Program-made: the position numbers and the translations under genes
The notes under the pieces: generated by a model
What the model was told of the DNA's origin: nothing
The model's database searches: none
What the model saw: the letters and a program-made list of their open reading frames with translations, nothing else
Shown: positions 1-7,299 of the stretch, in pieces
Numbering within the stretch: position 1 is the first letter of the stretch
How the letters are laid out: every line of letters begins with the position of its first letter
DNA from: an uncultured Prevotella sp.
GTDB lineage: Bacteria; Bacteroidota; Bacteroidia; Bacteroidales; Bacteroidaceae
Reading direction: 5' to 3'
Length of the DNA stretch: 64,000 bases
Assembly (NCBI GenBank): GCA_937898715.1
Contig: CALEKA010000069.1
Span: 52,222 to 116,221, forward strand

Positions 1-2
1 CG

Positions 3-902
3 GGCAACTGCGACCAGACCTACCTCACCCACGTGGCACGTCGCAACCTACGCAAGAATTTCCTCCAGAGCGAAGCATCCATGACGGGTGCCAACTTCGC
101 CGTAGCCTCAACGGGCGAATGCGTGGTATGTACCAACGAGGGCAATGCCGACATGGCCACCTCGCTCAACACTCACCGACTGCAGATCACAGCCTTCGGT
201 ATCGACAAGATCGTGCCCGACCGCGAAGCCCTCGGCGTGTTCACCCGATTGCTTGCCCGCTCCGGCACAGGACAGCCCTCCACCACCTACACCTCCCACT
301 ACCGCGCACCGCGTGAGGGAGGCGAACTCCACATCATCATCGTAGACAACGGCCGCTCCGAACTCCTTGCCTCCGACCACCACCGCCGTCTGCTCAACTG
401 CCTGCGCTGCGGAGCGTGCATGAACACGTGTCCCGTCTACCGCCGTTCGGGTGGCTACAGCTATACCTACTTCATTCCCGGCCCCATCGGCATCAACCTC
501 GGTATGGCCAAGGACCCCGTGCGCTACAAGGACAACGTCTCGGCATGCTCCCTCTGCTACTCCTGTCAGAACGTATGCCCCGTCAAGGTCGACCTCGCCG
601 ATCAGATCTACCTCTGGCGACAGAAAATGCTCCAGCTCGGCATCGAAAACAAGGGCAAGCACCTCATATCTCGAGGTATGCAGCTCATCTTCGAGCACAA
701 CGGCCTCTACCACACTGCCCTGCGCTTCGCTCCGCTCGCCAACCACGTGCCCCACTTCCTCGTAGAGAATGCTCTCAACGCATGGGGTGCCGAACGCGAA
801 ATGCCCCACTTTGCCCAACACACCTTCGACTCTCTCTATAAAGACTATCGCCAAAAGAAGCAAAACCCGCAAACTAAGGAGGACGAAAGCCATGTCAAGT
901 AA
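3..902 (+). CDS. lutB: LutB-like lactate utilisation iron-sulfur protein (5' end outside window)
   Basis: C-terminal 299 codons of a LutB/YkgF-type subunit of the LutABC L-lactate oxidation complex, a cytoplasmic iron-sulfur oxidoreductase feeding electrons from lactate to the quinone pool. The frame is open to the window edge, so the true start is upstream. Two ferredoxin-like clusters are visible: CLRCGACMNTCP (bases about 396-431) and CSLCYSCQNVCP (about 546-581), the usual pair of 4Fe-4S sites of this family. The stop overlaps the start of lutC, which indicates translational coupling; lutA is expected before the window. The frame itself is unambiguous and the family assignment is strong. 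Confidence 0.9.
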   Translation, partial: GNCDQTYLTHVARRNLRKNFLQSEASMTGANFAVASTGECVVCTNEGNADMATSLNTHRLQITAFGIDKIVPDREALGVFTRLLARSGTGQPSTTYTSHYRAPREGGELHIIIVDNGRSELLASDHHRRLLNCLRCGACMNTCPVYRRSGGYSYTYFIPGPIGINLGMAKDPVRYKDNVSACSLCYSCQNVCPVKVDLADQIYLWRQKMLQLGIENKGKHLISRGMQLIFEHNGLYHTALRFAPLANHVPHFLVENALNAWGAEREMPHFAQHTFDSLYKDYRQKKQNPQTKEDESHVK

Positions 903-1500
903 AGAAGAATTTCTCAACAACATACGTCGCCACACAGTGCGCACCTTCCCCCGCCCCGACCTCTCACATCTTGAGGCTGAAGCACTCACCTTTGCCGACC
1001 CTGTGGCACAATTTGCCGAATCGCTCAAGCAGAGCGGAGGCCACTGCATCGTACTGCCCGAGGGCAAACCCCTGGCAAGCGCCATTGCCGAAGCCTATCC
1101 CGAAGCACAGCGCACAGCCTGCACCATCCCCACCCTCGAGCATCCCGAACTCCTGCCCGGCACCGTGTTCGACCCCGACACCGTATCCCTCCCCGCCGAT
1201 CTCAATGGCACCGACCTCGCCATCATCGAGAGCCAACTCGGAGTGGCTGAAAATGCCTGCTGCTGGATAGAGCAGCATGTGCGCTATCGTGCCATCTACT
1301 TCATAGCAGAAGCCTTGGTCATCGTGCTCCGTCGGCAGGACATTGTCAACAATATGCACGAAGCCTACCGCCGCTTGCCCGACACCCCCAGCGTGCCCTT
1401 CGCCTGCTTCATCTCCGGCCCCTCCAAGACGGCCGACATCGAGCAAGCCCTCGTATTCGGTGCCCATGGCGCCAAGGATGTGACAGTTATTTTGATTTAA
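892..1500 (+). CDS. lutC: LutC-like LUD-domain protein
   Basis: A 202-residue LUD-domain (DUF162) protein, the third subunit of the LutABC lactate oxidation system. I chose the ATG at 892, not the longer open frame from 769, because it gives a normal LutC length, begins MSSKEEFL, overlaps the lutB stop by 11 nt, and is preceded by AAGGAGGA, a Shine-Dalgarno-like run that is uncommon in Bacteroidetes. The C-terminal part carries the typical 'ALVFGAHGAKDVTVILI' ending of the family. The stop codon TAA is the first part of a heptamer repeat array (AAGTATTAAGTATAAAG) that follows directly, so the repeat may have replaced the original 3' end. Confidence 0.9.
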   Translation: MSSKEEFLNNIRRHTVRTFPRPDLSHLEAEALTFADPVAQFAESLKQSGGHCIVLPEGKPLASAIAEAYPEAQRTACTIPTLEHPELLPGTVFDPDTVSLPADLNGTDLAIIESQLGVAENACCWIEQHVRYRAIYFIAEALVIVLRRQDIVNNMHEAYRRLPDTPSVPFACFISGPSKTADIEQALVFGAHGAKDVTVILI

Positions 1501-1746
1501 GTATTAAGTATAAAGTATTAAGTATTACATTCTTGCAAGGAGTCTGCTCAGAGCCTACCGTGGGCGACGCGTCCCCGCGTCGGCATCACAAGCGAGCAAG
1601 GAGTCTAATCAAACTCTTAATTCACATGTGCCGACGCGAGGACGCGTCGCCCCCAGTAGACTCTGAGTTTACATATTAAGTGGCAGTGCCGACGCGAGAC
1701 GCGTCGCCCACAGAACTATCTAATATAGCCTCAAAAGCTCTTCCTC

Positions 1747-2240
1747 GCTTGCGCGCACGCGCGCGCCACAGTGTATTTTCAGCCCAAAAACCTACATCCG
1801 TCACTCATTTACCACTTCCACTCTGATTATCAAAGCATTTTCGAAAACATTTGCCTACACTTTTCCTGCACTTTTGCTTGCACTTACCCTCTCAAATTTC
1901 CCCTCCCGCCCGTTCCAACACCTCCCATAGGTAATTCCAACACCTCCCATAGGTAATTCTAACGACACCCATAGGTAATTCTAACACCACCAAGGGATAA
2001 ATCTAACACCACCCATACTCCCCAACCATGCAAGCAGCCGTGCACCCTAAAGTGCAGGCAAATTCTCCACAAAAACGCGTCATTACTTATTGATTATCAA
2101 CACATTACAATCATCAAACGCTATCAGTGCAACCAACTACCCACAAAACTCTCTGTAATGCGTGCGCGCGAGACGCAGCAGAAATAGTGTACAAAATGTT
2201 CACTCTTTTTGCAGATGTCCATCCCTAATCGTACCTTTGC
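1747..2240 (+). repeat. Composite upstream module, copy 1
   Basis: Contains, in order: alternating purine-pyrimidine GCGCGCACGCGCG; the string CATCCGTCACTCATT; GATTATCA; TTGCCTACACTTTT with TTGCTTGCACTT; a 22-nt array; CTCTGTAATGCGTGCGCGCG; and the promoter TACCTTTGC. The same blocks in the same order occur at 21047-21620 and 34591-35160. Confidence 0.6.
1917..2020 (+). repeat. 22-nt tandem array
   Basis: About four and a half units of 22 nt starting at 1917, 1939, 1961 and 1983, each with the core CCATAGGTAATTC or a close variant. Arrays with the same period and a similar TAATT core lie at 21313, 34789 and 49621. Confidence 0.75.
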
Positions 2241-2322
2241 AACCATGATAGATAGCCGACCCTATTCAAGTGAAAATCTTTTACTTTCACTTTGCAATGC
2301 GCTCGCTTTGCACTATCTTTGC
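2208..2322 (+). promoter_or_regulatory. Tandem promoters for frr
   Basis: Two Bacteroidetes-type promoters: TTTG (2208-2211), 20 nt, TACCTTTG (2232-2239); and TTTG (2291-2294), 19 nt, TATCTTTG (2314-2321). The second would give a leader of about 30 nt before the frr ATG. Confidence 0.6.
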
Positions 2323-2356
2323 AAAACATAAATATTACTCATAAAACCCCTATACA

Positions 2357-2917
2357 ATGCTCGACGTAAAGAAATGCCTCAACGACTGCGAGGAGAAGAT
2401 GGACATGAGCGTGCTCCATCTCGAAGAGACCCTCGCTCAAATCCGCGCCGGAAAGGCCAACGTACATATCCTTGACGACATCCGCGTAAACTCTTACGGA
2501 TCAATGGTGCCCATCAACAATGTGGCTGCCATCACCACCCCCGACGCTCGTACCATCGCCATCAAGCCCTGGGACAAACAGATGTTTCGCGTCATCGAAA
2601 AGGCCATCATCGACTCTACCGTAGGCATCATGCCCGAAAACAATGGCGAAGTGATCCGTCTCGGCATCCCGCCCCTCACCGAAGATCGACGCAAGCAGCT
2701 CACCAAGCAGTGTTCTAAGGAAGCTGAAGAAGCCAAGGTGGCCATCCGAAACGCTCGCCGCGACGGCATCGACAAACTCAAGAAGGCTATCAAGGAAGGC
2801 CTCTCTGAAGACGTAGAGAAAGACGCTGAAAACGATCTCCAGAAGATTCACGACAAGAAGGTGAAACTCATCGAAGAGATCCTCACAGCCAAGAACAAAG
2901 AAATCATGACCGTATAA
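2357..2917 (+). CDS. frr: Ribosome recycling factor
   Basis: A 186-residue protein of standard RRF length. RRF splits the post-termination ribosome together with EF-G so that the subunits can be reused. Recognisable family segments are the N-terminal 'MDMSVLHLEETLAQIRAGKA' helix, the central hinge and beta domain around 'NNVAAITTPDARTIAIKPWD', and the C-terminal helix pair with 'RRDGIDKLKKAIKEG'. Two tandem promoters precede it. Four bases after the stop begins a ten-unit array of 9-mers (CTAGAA core), then a hairpin at 3022-3060 and rsgA, another ribosome-related gene on the same strand. Confidence 0.97.
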   Translation: MLDVKKCLNDCEEKMDMSVLHLEETLAQIRAGKANVHILDDIRVNSYGSMVPINNVAAITTPDARTIAIKPWDKQMFRVIEKAIIDSTVGIMPENNGEVIRLGIPPLTEDRRKQLTKQCSKEAEEAKVAIRNARRDGIDKLKKAIKEGLSEDVEKDAENDLQKIHDKKVKLIEEILTAKNKEIMTV

Positions 2918-2921
2918 CCTC

Positions 2922-3011
2922 CCTAGAACACCTAGAATCCCTAGAACACCTAGAATCCCTAGAACACCTAGAACACCTAGAATCCCTAGAACACCTAGGC
3001 CCCCTAGAATA
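2922..3011 (+). repeat. Nonamer (CTAGAANNN) array, 10 units
   Basis: Ten consecutive 9-nt units beginning CCTAGAACA / CCTAGAATC, starting four bases after the frr stop. Four further arrays of the same unit lie at 4102, 27622, 52556 and 53498, always 3' of a plus-strand gene with CTAGAA on the coding strand. Confidence 0.9.
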
Positions 3012-3021
3012 GCTCCCCCCC

Positions 3022-3060
3022 ATAAGGCTTATAGGCTCCACGTAAGCCTGTAAGCCTTAT
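3022..3060 (+). terminator. Hairpin after frr
   Basis: Arms ATAAGGCTTATAGGCT (3022-3037) and AGCCTGTAAGCCTTAT (3045-3060) pair with one mismatch across a 7-nt loop. No T-run follows, so it may be an mRNA-stabilising hairpin and not a strong terminator. Confidence 0.5.
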
Positions 3061-3091
3061 GCGCATTAATCCCCACCCCTAACAACTGTCC

Positions 3092-4033
3092 ATGCACGGA
3101 ACTGTAATCAAAAGCACAGGTAGTTGGTACCTCGTACGCACCGACGACGGGCGCGCCATAGAATGCAAGGTAAAAGGAAACTTCCGCTTGCGCGGCATAC
3201 GCTCTACCAACCCCGTAGCCGTAGGCGACGGCGTGACCATCAAGGAGCAAAGCGCCGAGGCTGGCGAAGCTGCCTTCATCACCGAGATCGACGAGCGCCG
3301 CAACTACATCATCCGCAAAGCCTCCAACCTCTCCAAGCAAAGCCACATACTCGCTGCCAACGTCGACATGGCACTGCTCATCGTCACCATAGCACGCCCC
3401 GAGACGAGCACCACCTTCATCGACCGCTTCCTCGCCTCAGCAGAAGCCTACCGAGTGCCCGTATGCATCGCGTTCAATAAGACCGACGACCTCACCCCCG
3501 CCGAGCATGAAGTGCTCGACTATTGGCAAGCGCTCTATTCCGACATAGGCTATCCCTGCTTCCGCATCTCAGCCCTCAAGGACGAAGGCATCGCTCCGCT
3601 CCGCGAAATGCTCGCGGGCAAGACCACCCTCCTCGCTGGCCACTCCGGCGTGGGCAAGTCTACCCTCCTCAACCTCCTCATCCCCGATGCCCACGTGCGT
3701 ACAGCGCAGATATCCGACGCCCACGGCACGGGCATGCACACCACCACCTTCAGCGAGCTCTTCGAACTACCCCAAGGAGGTGCACTCATCGACATCCCCG
3801 GCGTGAAAGGCTTCGGCACTTTCAATATGGAGCCCGAAGAAGTGGCCCACTATTTCCGCGACATCTTCCGCATATCAGCCGACTGCCGTTTCTCCAACTG
3901 CACCCACACCCACGAGCCCGGCTGTGCCGTCCTGCAAGCCCTCGAAGACCATCGCCTCGCCCCCTCCCGCTACGCCTCCTACCTCTCCATGATGGACGAT
4001 AAAGAAGAAGGAAAATACAGAGCTGCATATTAA
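3092..4033 (+). CDS. rsgA: Ribosome small-subunit-dependent GTPase A
   Basis: A 313-residue circularly permuted GTPase that helps the late maturation of the 30S subunit. The N-terminal OB-fold (residues 1-75) is followed by the permuted GTPase: the G4 motif NKTD (about 129-132) comes before the P-loop GHSGVGKS (about 183-190) and the G3-like DIPGVKGFG. The C-terminal zinc knuckle is CRFSNCTHTHEPGC (about 265-278). Length and domain order are typical of RsgA/YjeQ. It lies 174 nt after frr on the same strand, separated by the nonamer array and a hairpin, so co-transcription is possible. No separate strong promoter was seen directly before it. Confidence 0.96.
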   Translation: MHGTVIKSTGSWYLVRTDDGRAIECKVKGNFRLRGIRSTNPVAVGDGVTIKEQSAEAGEAAFITEIDERRNYIIRKASNLSKQSHILAANVDMALLIVTIARPETSTTFIDRFLASAEAYRVPVCIAFNKTDDLTPAEHEVLDYWQALYSDIGYPCFRISALKDEGIAPLREMLAGKTTLLAGHSGVGKSTLLNLLIPDAHVRTAQISDAHGTGMHTTTFSELFELPQGGALIDIPGVKGFGTFNMEPEEVAHYFRDIFRISADCRFSNCTHTHEPGCAVLQALEDHRLAPSRYASYLSMMDDKEEGKYRAAY

Positions 4034-4101
4034 TACGGCCCCTCCCCCATCCCCTCCCCCTACGGGAGAGGGGAGTCATATACCGCCTAAAGGCAATTTT
4101 C

Positions 4102-4155
4102 CTAGGAAATCTAGAAAAGCTAGAATCTCTAGAAATGCTAGAAAGACTAGAAAAG
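4102..4155 (+). repeat. Nonamer (CTAGAANNN) array, 6 units
   Basis: Six 9-nt units (CTAGGAAAT, CTAGAAAAG, CTAGAATCT and similar) 69 nt after the rsgA stop. Confidence 0.85.
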
Positions 4156-4183
4156 CCCCCCAAGCCAGCCCCCACCCGCCTGT

Positions 4184-4228
4184 AATACTTAATACTTTAT
4201 ACTTAATACTTTATACTTAATACTTAAA
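4184..4228. repeat. Heptamer (TACTTNN) array before nfeD-like gene
   Basis: AATACTTAATACTTTATACTT repeats with a 7-nt period, ending five bases before the ATG at 4233, so the array makes up the translation-initiation region of the next gene. Confidence 0.85.
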
Positions 4229-4232
4229 TCTT

Positions 4233-4697
4233 ATGGCTCTCATCATCATCCTCGCCCTCCTAAGCCTCCTGCTCGGCCTCCTCGAAATATACGTCCTGCC
4301 CGGCTTCGGCATAGCCGGAATAGGCTCCGTGGTCTGCGCCGTAGTCGATGCCATACTCATCTACAACACCTACGGATTCTCATGGGCATGCATCGCAGTA
4401 GTAGTGGCAATCGTAGTGCTCGTACTGATGCTCTACATCGTAGCCCATTCGCGCACATTCGACCGCATGAGTCTAAAAGCCTCCATCGATAGCACCAATG
4501 CCACCGTCGATCAGCTCTCCGTCACCGTAGGTCAGACCGGCCGTGCCCTCACCCGCCTCGCCCTCGTGGGCAATGCCGAGATAGACGGCAAGCAAGTAGA
4601 AGTAAAATCGTCGGGCGAATTCATCACCCCCGGCACCCCCATACGCGTCATCAAGGTAGACGATGCACAAATCACCGTAGAAGCCATCAAAGATTAA
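4233..4697 (+). CDS. NfeD-like membrane protein
   Basis: A 154-residue protein with two hydrophobic stretches (about residues 2-42 and 47-70, each long enough for one or two membrane spans) and a soluble C-terminal part (about 85-154) with the 'VGQTGRALTRLALVGNAEIDGK' pattern of the NfeD OB-fold domain. NfeD proteins usually act with an SPFH/flotillin-like partner (FloA) in membrane organisation. No such partner is next to it here: the neighbours are rsgA and an M6 peptidase. Its start codon sits directly behind a heptamer repeat array. The family call is good; the function is inferred. Confidence 0.85.
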   Translation: MALIIILALLSLLLGLLEIYVLPGFGIAGIGSVVCAVVDAILIYNTYGFSWACIAVVVAIVVLVLMLYIVAHSRTFDRMSLKASIDSTNATVDQLSVTVGQTGRALTRLALVGNAEIDGKQVEVKSSGEFITPGTPIRVIKVDDAQITVEAIKD

Positions 4698-4757
4698 GCA
4701 ACATAACCCTTAGGATTCTTAGAGTAAAGCCTCAGCAAACCTTTCAGCCAATACCGT

Positions 4758-4780
4758 GGGCGACGCGTCCCCGCGTCGGC
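4758..4780. repeat. Hairpin repeat, type A
   Basis: Single copy of the CGACGCG / CGCGTCG stem, flanked by CAGCCAATACCGTGG, a flank shared with the copies near 24368, 19140 and 44270. Confidence 0.8.
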
Positions 4781-4862
4781 ATCAACAAGAAAGCCCCACT
4801 TAACTCTGCCCCCCGCCCGCAGTAACCACTGAAGCTTACACTAAATTCCAACCTAACCCAAT

Positions 4863-6728
4863 ATGAAAAAATTCCTCCCCACCCTTCTCCTCTCGCTCAC
4901 GGTAGGCACGACAGCCCATGCCACCTTCCCCGTGCGCCACACCTTCGTACATCAGCAGCCAGGCGGACAGTCGCTCAGCATACACAGCGTGGGCAACGGT
5001 CGCTACCGCATATTCTCCACCATCGACGGCCATGCCATACTCCCCGCCGCCGATGGCCATTATTACTATGCACGCCGCAGCGCCACAGGCATCGAAGCCT
5101 CAAGCACCCTCGCCACCGACATCATGCCCACCACCCTGCAGCAGCGCGTCAAGGCAGCTCCGCAGCAAGGCGCATTCCTCACCACAGCCGAGGCCAACGA
5201 CATACTCTCCGCGCTCTATCCACCCACACCCCTGACAGCCTCAGCGCAGCATATGCATGCGCAGTCGTTCGCCACCACCACCCAGACCGGTCTGGGCGTG
5301 TACGGCCAATCAGCCAACGGCATCGTCAAGAGCATAGGCTCTCCCACCATCCCCGTAGTCATGGTAGAGTTTGCCGACCGCACCTTCTGCGACACCATCA
5401 CCACGGAGAGCAAAGTCGACCGCTTCTTCAACGAATCGGGCTACCACGACGAGCAGTACTGCCGAGGCTCCGTGCGCGACTACTTCATGGCACAGAGCGA
5501 CAGCCTCTTCAAGCCCACATTCCAGGTAGTAGCACGCGTCAAGCTCGACAACGGCTATGCCTACTACGGCAAAGATAGCGGTTCGCAGATCGACCCCAAT
5601 GCCAACGCTTTCGTGCGCGAAGCTCTCGAGAAAGCTTCCGCCGTGGCAGACTTCGCCCCCTTCCGCACCGAGGGTACCACGAAAGTGCCCATGGTAGTAT
5701 TCGTCTTTGCAGGCCCCGGCGAGCAGTCATCCTTTGAAGATGGCAATAGCGACTACCTCTGGGCAAAGTTTAGCCAAACATCATTCTCCGTCAACGGCGG
5801 AAAGACCACCGTGCAGTCCTACTTCATGGGCAGCGAACTCATGCAGACCTATGGAAGCAATAAGAACGACATTACGGGCGCCAACTTCGAAGCCGTAGGC
5901 CTCTATGCCCACGAGCTAAGCCACTCCCTCGGTCTGCCCGACCTCTACAATACGAAAAATTCTAATGCATTCAACACCTTAGGCTACTGGGACCTCATGG
6001 ACTATGGTCAGTACTTCATGAATGGCTATCGCCCCTCGCCCTACTCCGCCTACGAGCGTTCGTGCATGGGCTGGCTCCGCGTAGAGGAACTCGACAAAGA
6101 AGCATGCCTCGGCCGCCTCATCCCCCTCGATAGCCCACGCGGCACAGAGGGCGTACGAGCCTACGTCATTCGCAATGATGCCAATCCGAGCGAGTTCTAC
6201 CTGCTCGAAAATCGCGCCCCCTCCACGTGGTACAGTTCATCGATGGGCAGCGGCATGCTCGTGACCCACGTAGACTATAGTTCCGCCGTGTGGAATGCCA
6301 ATACGGTCAACACCTCACAAGACCATCAGCGCGTACAGATCGTCCCCGCCGATGGCATTCTTGAGGGCAAATCGCGCTCAGACGGCATGACATACGATGC
6401 TTTCTGGAAAGGCTATCAGTCCGACCTCTACCCCGGCCTCAACGTGGTCAACACCTCCTTGACCGACACCACCACCCCCGCTACCACCCTCTTCACCGGT
6501 TCCGCCCTGGGCAAACCCATCTACAACATTGCCCTCGCCGCCGATGGCACCATCACCTTCAGCTATCTCGACCCCGAGATCACCGCCATCAGCGAAGCCA
6601 CCATTTCCACCCCATCCCTCTCCACTACTAACGATGCGCTCTACGACCTCAACGGCCGCCGCATCCTTCGCCCCGCCACCCCCGGCATTTACGTCACCAA
6701 GAGCGGTAAGAAGGTGCTTAAGAAGTAA
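4863..6728 (+). CDS. M6-family metalloprotease with T9SS-like C-terminal signal
   Basis: A 621-residue secreted protein. Residues 1-20 form a signal peptide ending ATHA. A propeptide-like region follows, then an M6 (immune inhibitor A-like) catalytic domain from about residue 155, with the zinc motif in AHELSHSLGLPDLYN near residue 350. The end 'LYDLNGRRIL...PGIYVTKSGKKVLKK' is the conserved C-terminal pattern of T9SS cargo, so export and surface attachment or release by T9SS is predicted. Unlike the three minus-strand cargo genes in this window, no tiny peptide gene follows; a MITE-like element begins 44 nt after the stop. The substrate is unknown. Confidence 0.9.
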   Translation: MKKFLPTLLLSLTVGTTAHATFPVRHTFVHQQPGGQSLSIHSVGNGRYRIFSTIDGHAILPAADGHYYYARRSATGIEASSTLATDIMPTTLQQRVKAAPQQGAFLTTAEANDILSALYPPTPLTASAQHMHAQSFATTTQTGLGVYGQSANGIVKSIGSPTIPVVMVEFADRTFCDTITTESKVDRFFNESGYHDEQYCRGSVRDYFMAQSDSLFKPTFQVVARVKLDNGYAYYGKDSGSQIDPNANAFVREALEKASAVADFAPFRTEGTTKVPMVVFVFAGPGEQSSFEDGNSDYLWAKFSQTSFSVNGGKTTVQSYFMGSELMQTYGSNKNDITGANFEAVGLYAHELSHSLGLPDLYNTKNSNAFNTLGYWDLMDYGQYFMNGYRPSPYSAYERSCMGWLRVEELDKEACLGRLIPLDSPRGTEGVRAYVIRNDANPSEFYLLENRAPSTWYSSSMGSGMLVTHVDYSSAVWNANTVNTSQDHQRVQIVPADGILEGKSRSDGMTYDAFWKGYQSDLYPGLNVVNTSLTDTTTPATTLFTGSALGKPIYNIALAADGTITFSYLDPEITAISEATISTPSLSTTNDALYDLNGRRILRPATPGIYVTKSGKKVLKK

Positions 6729-6771
6729 GCAGAAATCTCTATAGATTCCTTAGAGATATAAGCAGTGACCC

Positions 6772-6926
6772 CATAGGAAGTGGGGGCGAAGTGTCCCGCT
6801 TCGGCACGTTGACGAAGGGCTCGATGCCCGAGTCAGCGTAAGAGAAACCACATAAGATTCTCATTTGTCACGCTTCGGCATCGAGCCTCGCGTGCCAAGC
6901 GAGACACTTCGCCCCCACTTCCTATG
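6772..6926. mobile_element. MITE-like element, copy 1 (about 155 bp)
   Basis: Inverted arms of about 35 bp (6772-6806 and 6892-6926) beginning CATAGGAAGTGGGGGCGAAG. Inside is a second inverted pair, GGCTCGATGCC and GGCATCGAGCC. Each arm also folds on itself (CGAAGTG with CGCTTCG). No coding capacity. A second copy with perfect arms lies at 18962-19112. Confidence 0.8.
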
Positions 6927-6951
6927 AACTTTCTTTTTCCTCGCAGCCGAT

Positions 6952-6974
6952 GCCGACGCGAGGACGCGTCGCCC
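6952..6974. repeat. Hairpin repeat, type A
   Basis: Stem CCGACGCG / CGCGTCGC, with loop AGGA, just after MITE copy 1. Confidence 0.75.
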
Positions 6975-7032
6975 CCAGAACTAATAAAGCACTTATCAAA
7001 TACTTTTCAACCCACTCCCCCACAACCAACAA

Positions 7033-7064
7033 CAGGGCCGTGCAACATCACTTGCACGGCCCTG
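7033..7064. terminator. Bidirectional hairpin terminator
   Basis: CAGGGCCGTGCAA (7033-7045) and TTGCACGGCCCTG (7052-7064) form a perfect 13-bp stem with a 6-nt loop. It lies between the M6 gene region (plus) and the tiny peptide gene at 7104-7271 (minus). Confidence 0.7.
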
Positions 7065-7103
7065 CCTCATTTTATATAATATGCATCTCAGAGAAGAGAT
7101 CGA

Positions 7104-7271
7104 TTACTCTTCATCATCTGTCCAATCATCACTGCTCCACGACTTACCGTTGGAGAGGACTACATCAGTAGTATTATCCTTATCAACAACGTATGTAGAG
7201 CCAGCCAACATCGTGTCCTCTGCGTAGAGGTTTACAGCCTGCGTCTGAGGCTTGATATATGTTTTCTTCAT
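7104..7271 (-). CDS. Tiny acidic peptide downstream of secreted protein (family member 1)
   Basis: A 55-residue open frame starting MKKTYIKPQTQAVNLYAE, then MLAGS at residues 21-25, and ending KSWSSDDWTDDEE. It starts 28 nt after the stop of the 782-residue secreted protein on the same strand and is followed by a strong hairpin, so it is probably the last gene of a two-gene transcript. It has no signal peptide. Two related frames occur at 10062-10244 and 57898-58053, each also directly after a large T9SS-tailed protein. Shared features are MKK-x-Y-x-x-P at the N terminus, TE/AE followed by a small hydrophobic LAG/MAM block near residue 20, and a C-terminal W...D..EE. I do not recognise a function. 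Confidence 0.75.
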   Translation of the reverse strand: MKKTYIKPQTQAVNLYAEDTMLAGSTYVVDKDNTTDVVLSNGKSWSSDDWTDDEE

Positions 7272-7299
7272 TGTGTAATAGCTAATTAAGATAGGAGAA

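Larger units (their letters stand above)
1501..2244. other. Non-coding region between lutC and frr, rich in repeats
   Basis: No convincing gene. In order it holds a 7-nt-period array (1500-1536), three hairpin repeats (1562-1585, 1630-1652, 1688-1709), a GC-alternating stretch (1750-1769), a 22-nt-period array (1917-about 2020), another GC-alternating stretch (2158-2171) and a promoter at 2208-2240. From about 1747 on it matches the order of two other intergenic regions in this window (21047-21620 and 34591-35160). Confidence 0.75.

Noticed and set aside
108..1085. 325-residue open frame on the minus strand opposite lutB/lutC
   Set aside because: Lies opposite two well-supported genes; its composition (Val/Ala/Gly/Glu rich) is the mirror of GC-rich codons and shows no domain.
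2245..2331. 28-codon frame directly after the first frr promoter
   Set aside because: It spans the second promoter and has no sequence feature; leaderless expression cannot be excluded but is unsupported.
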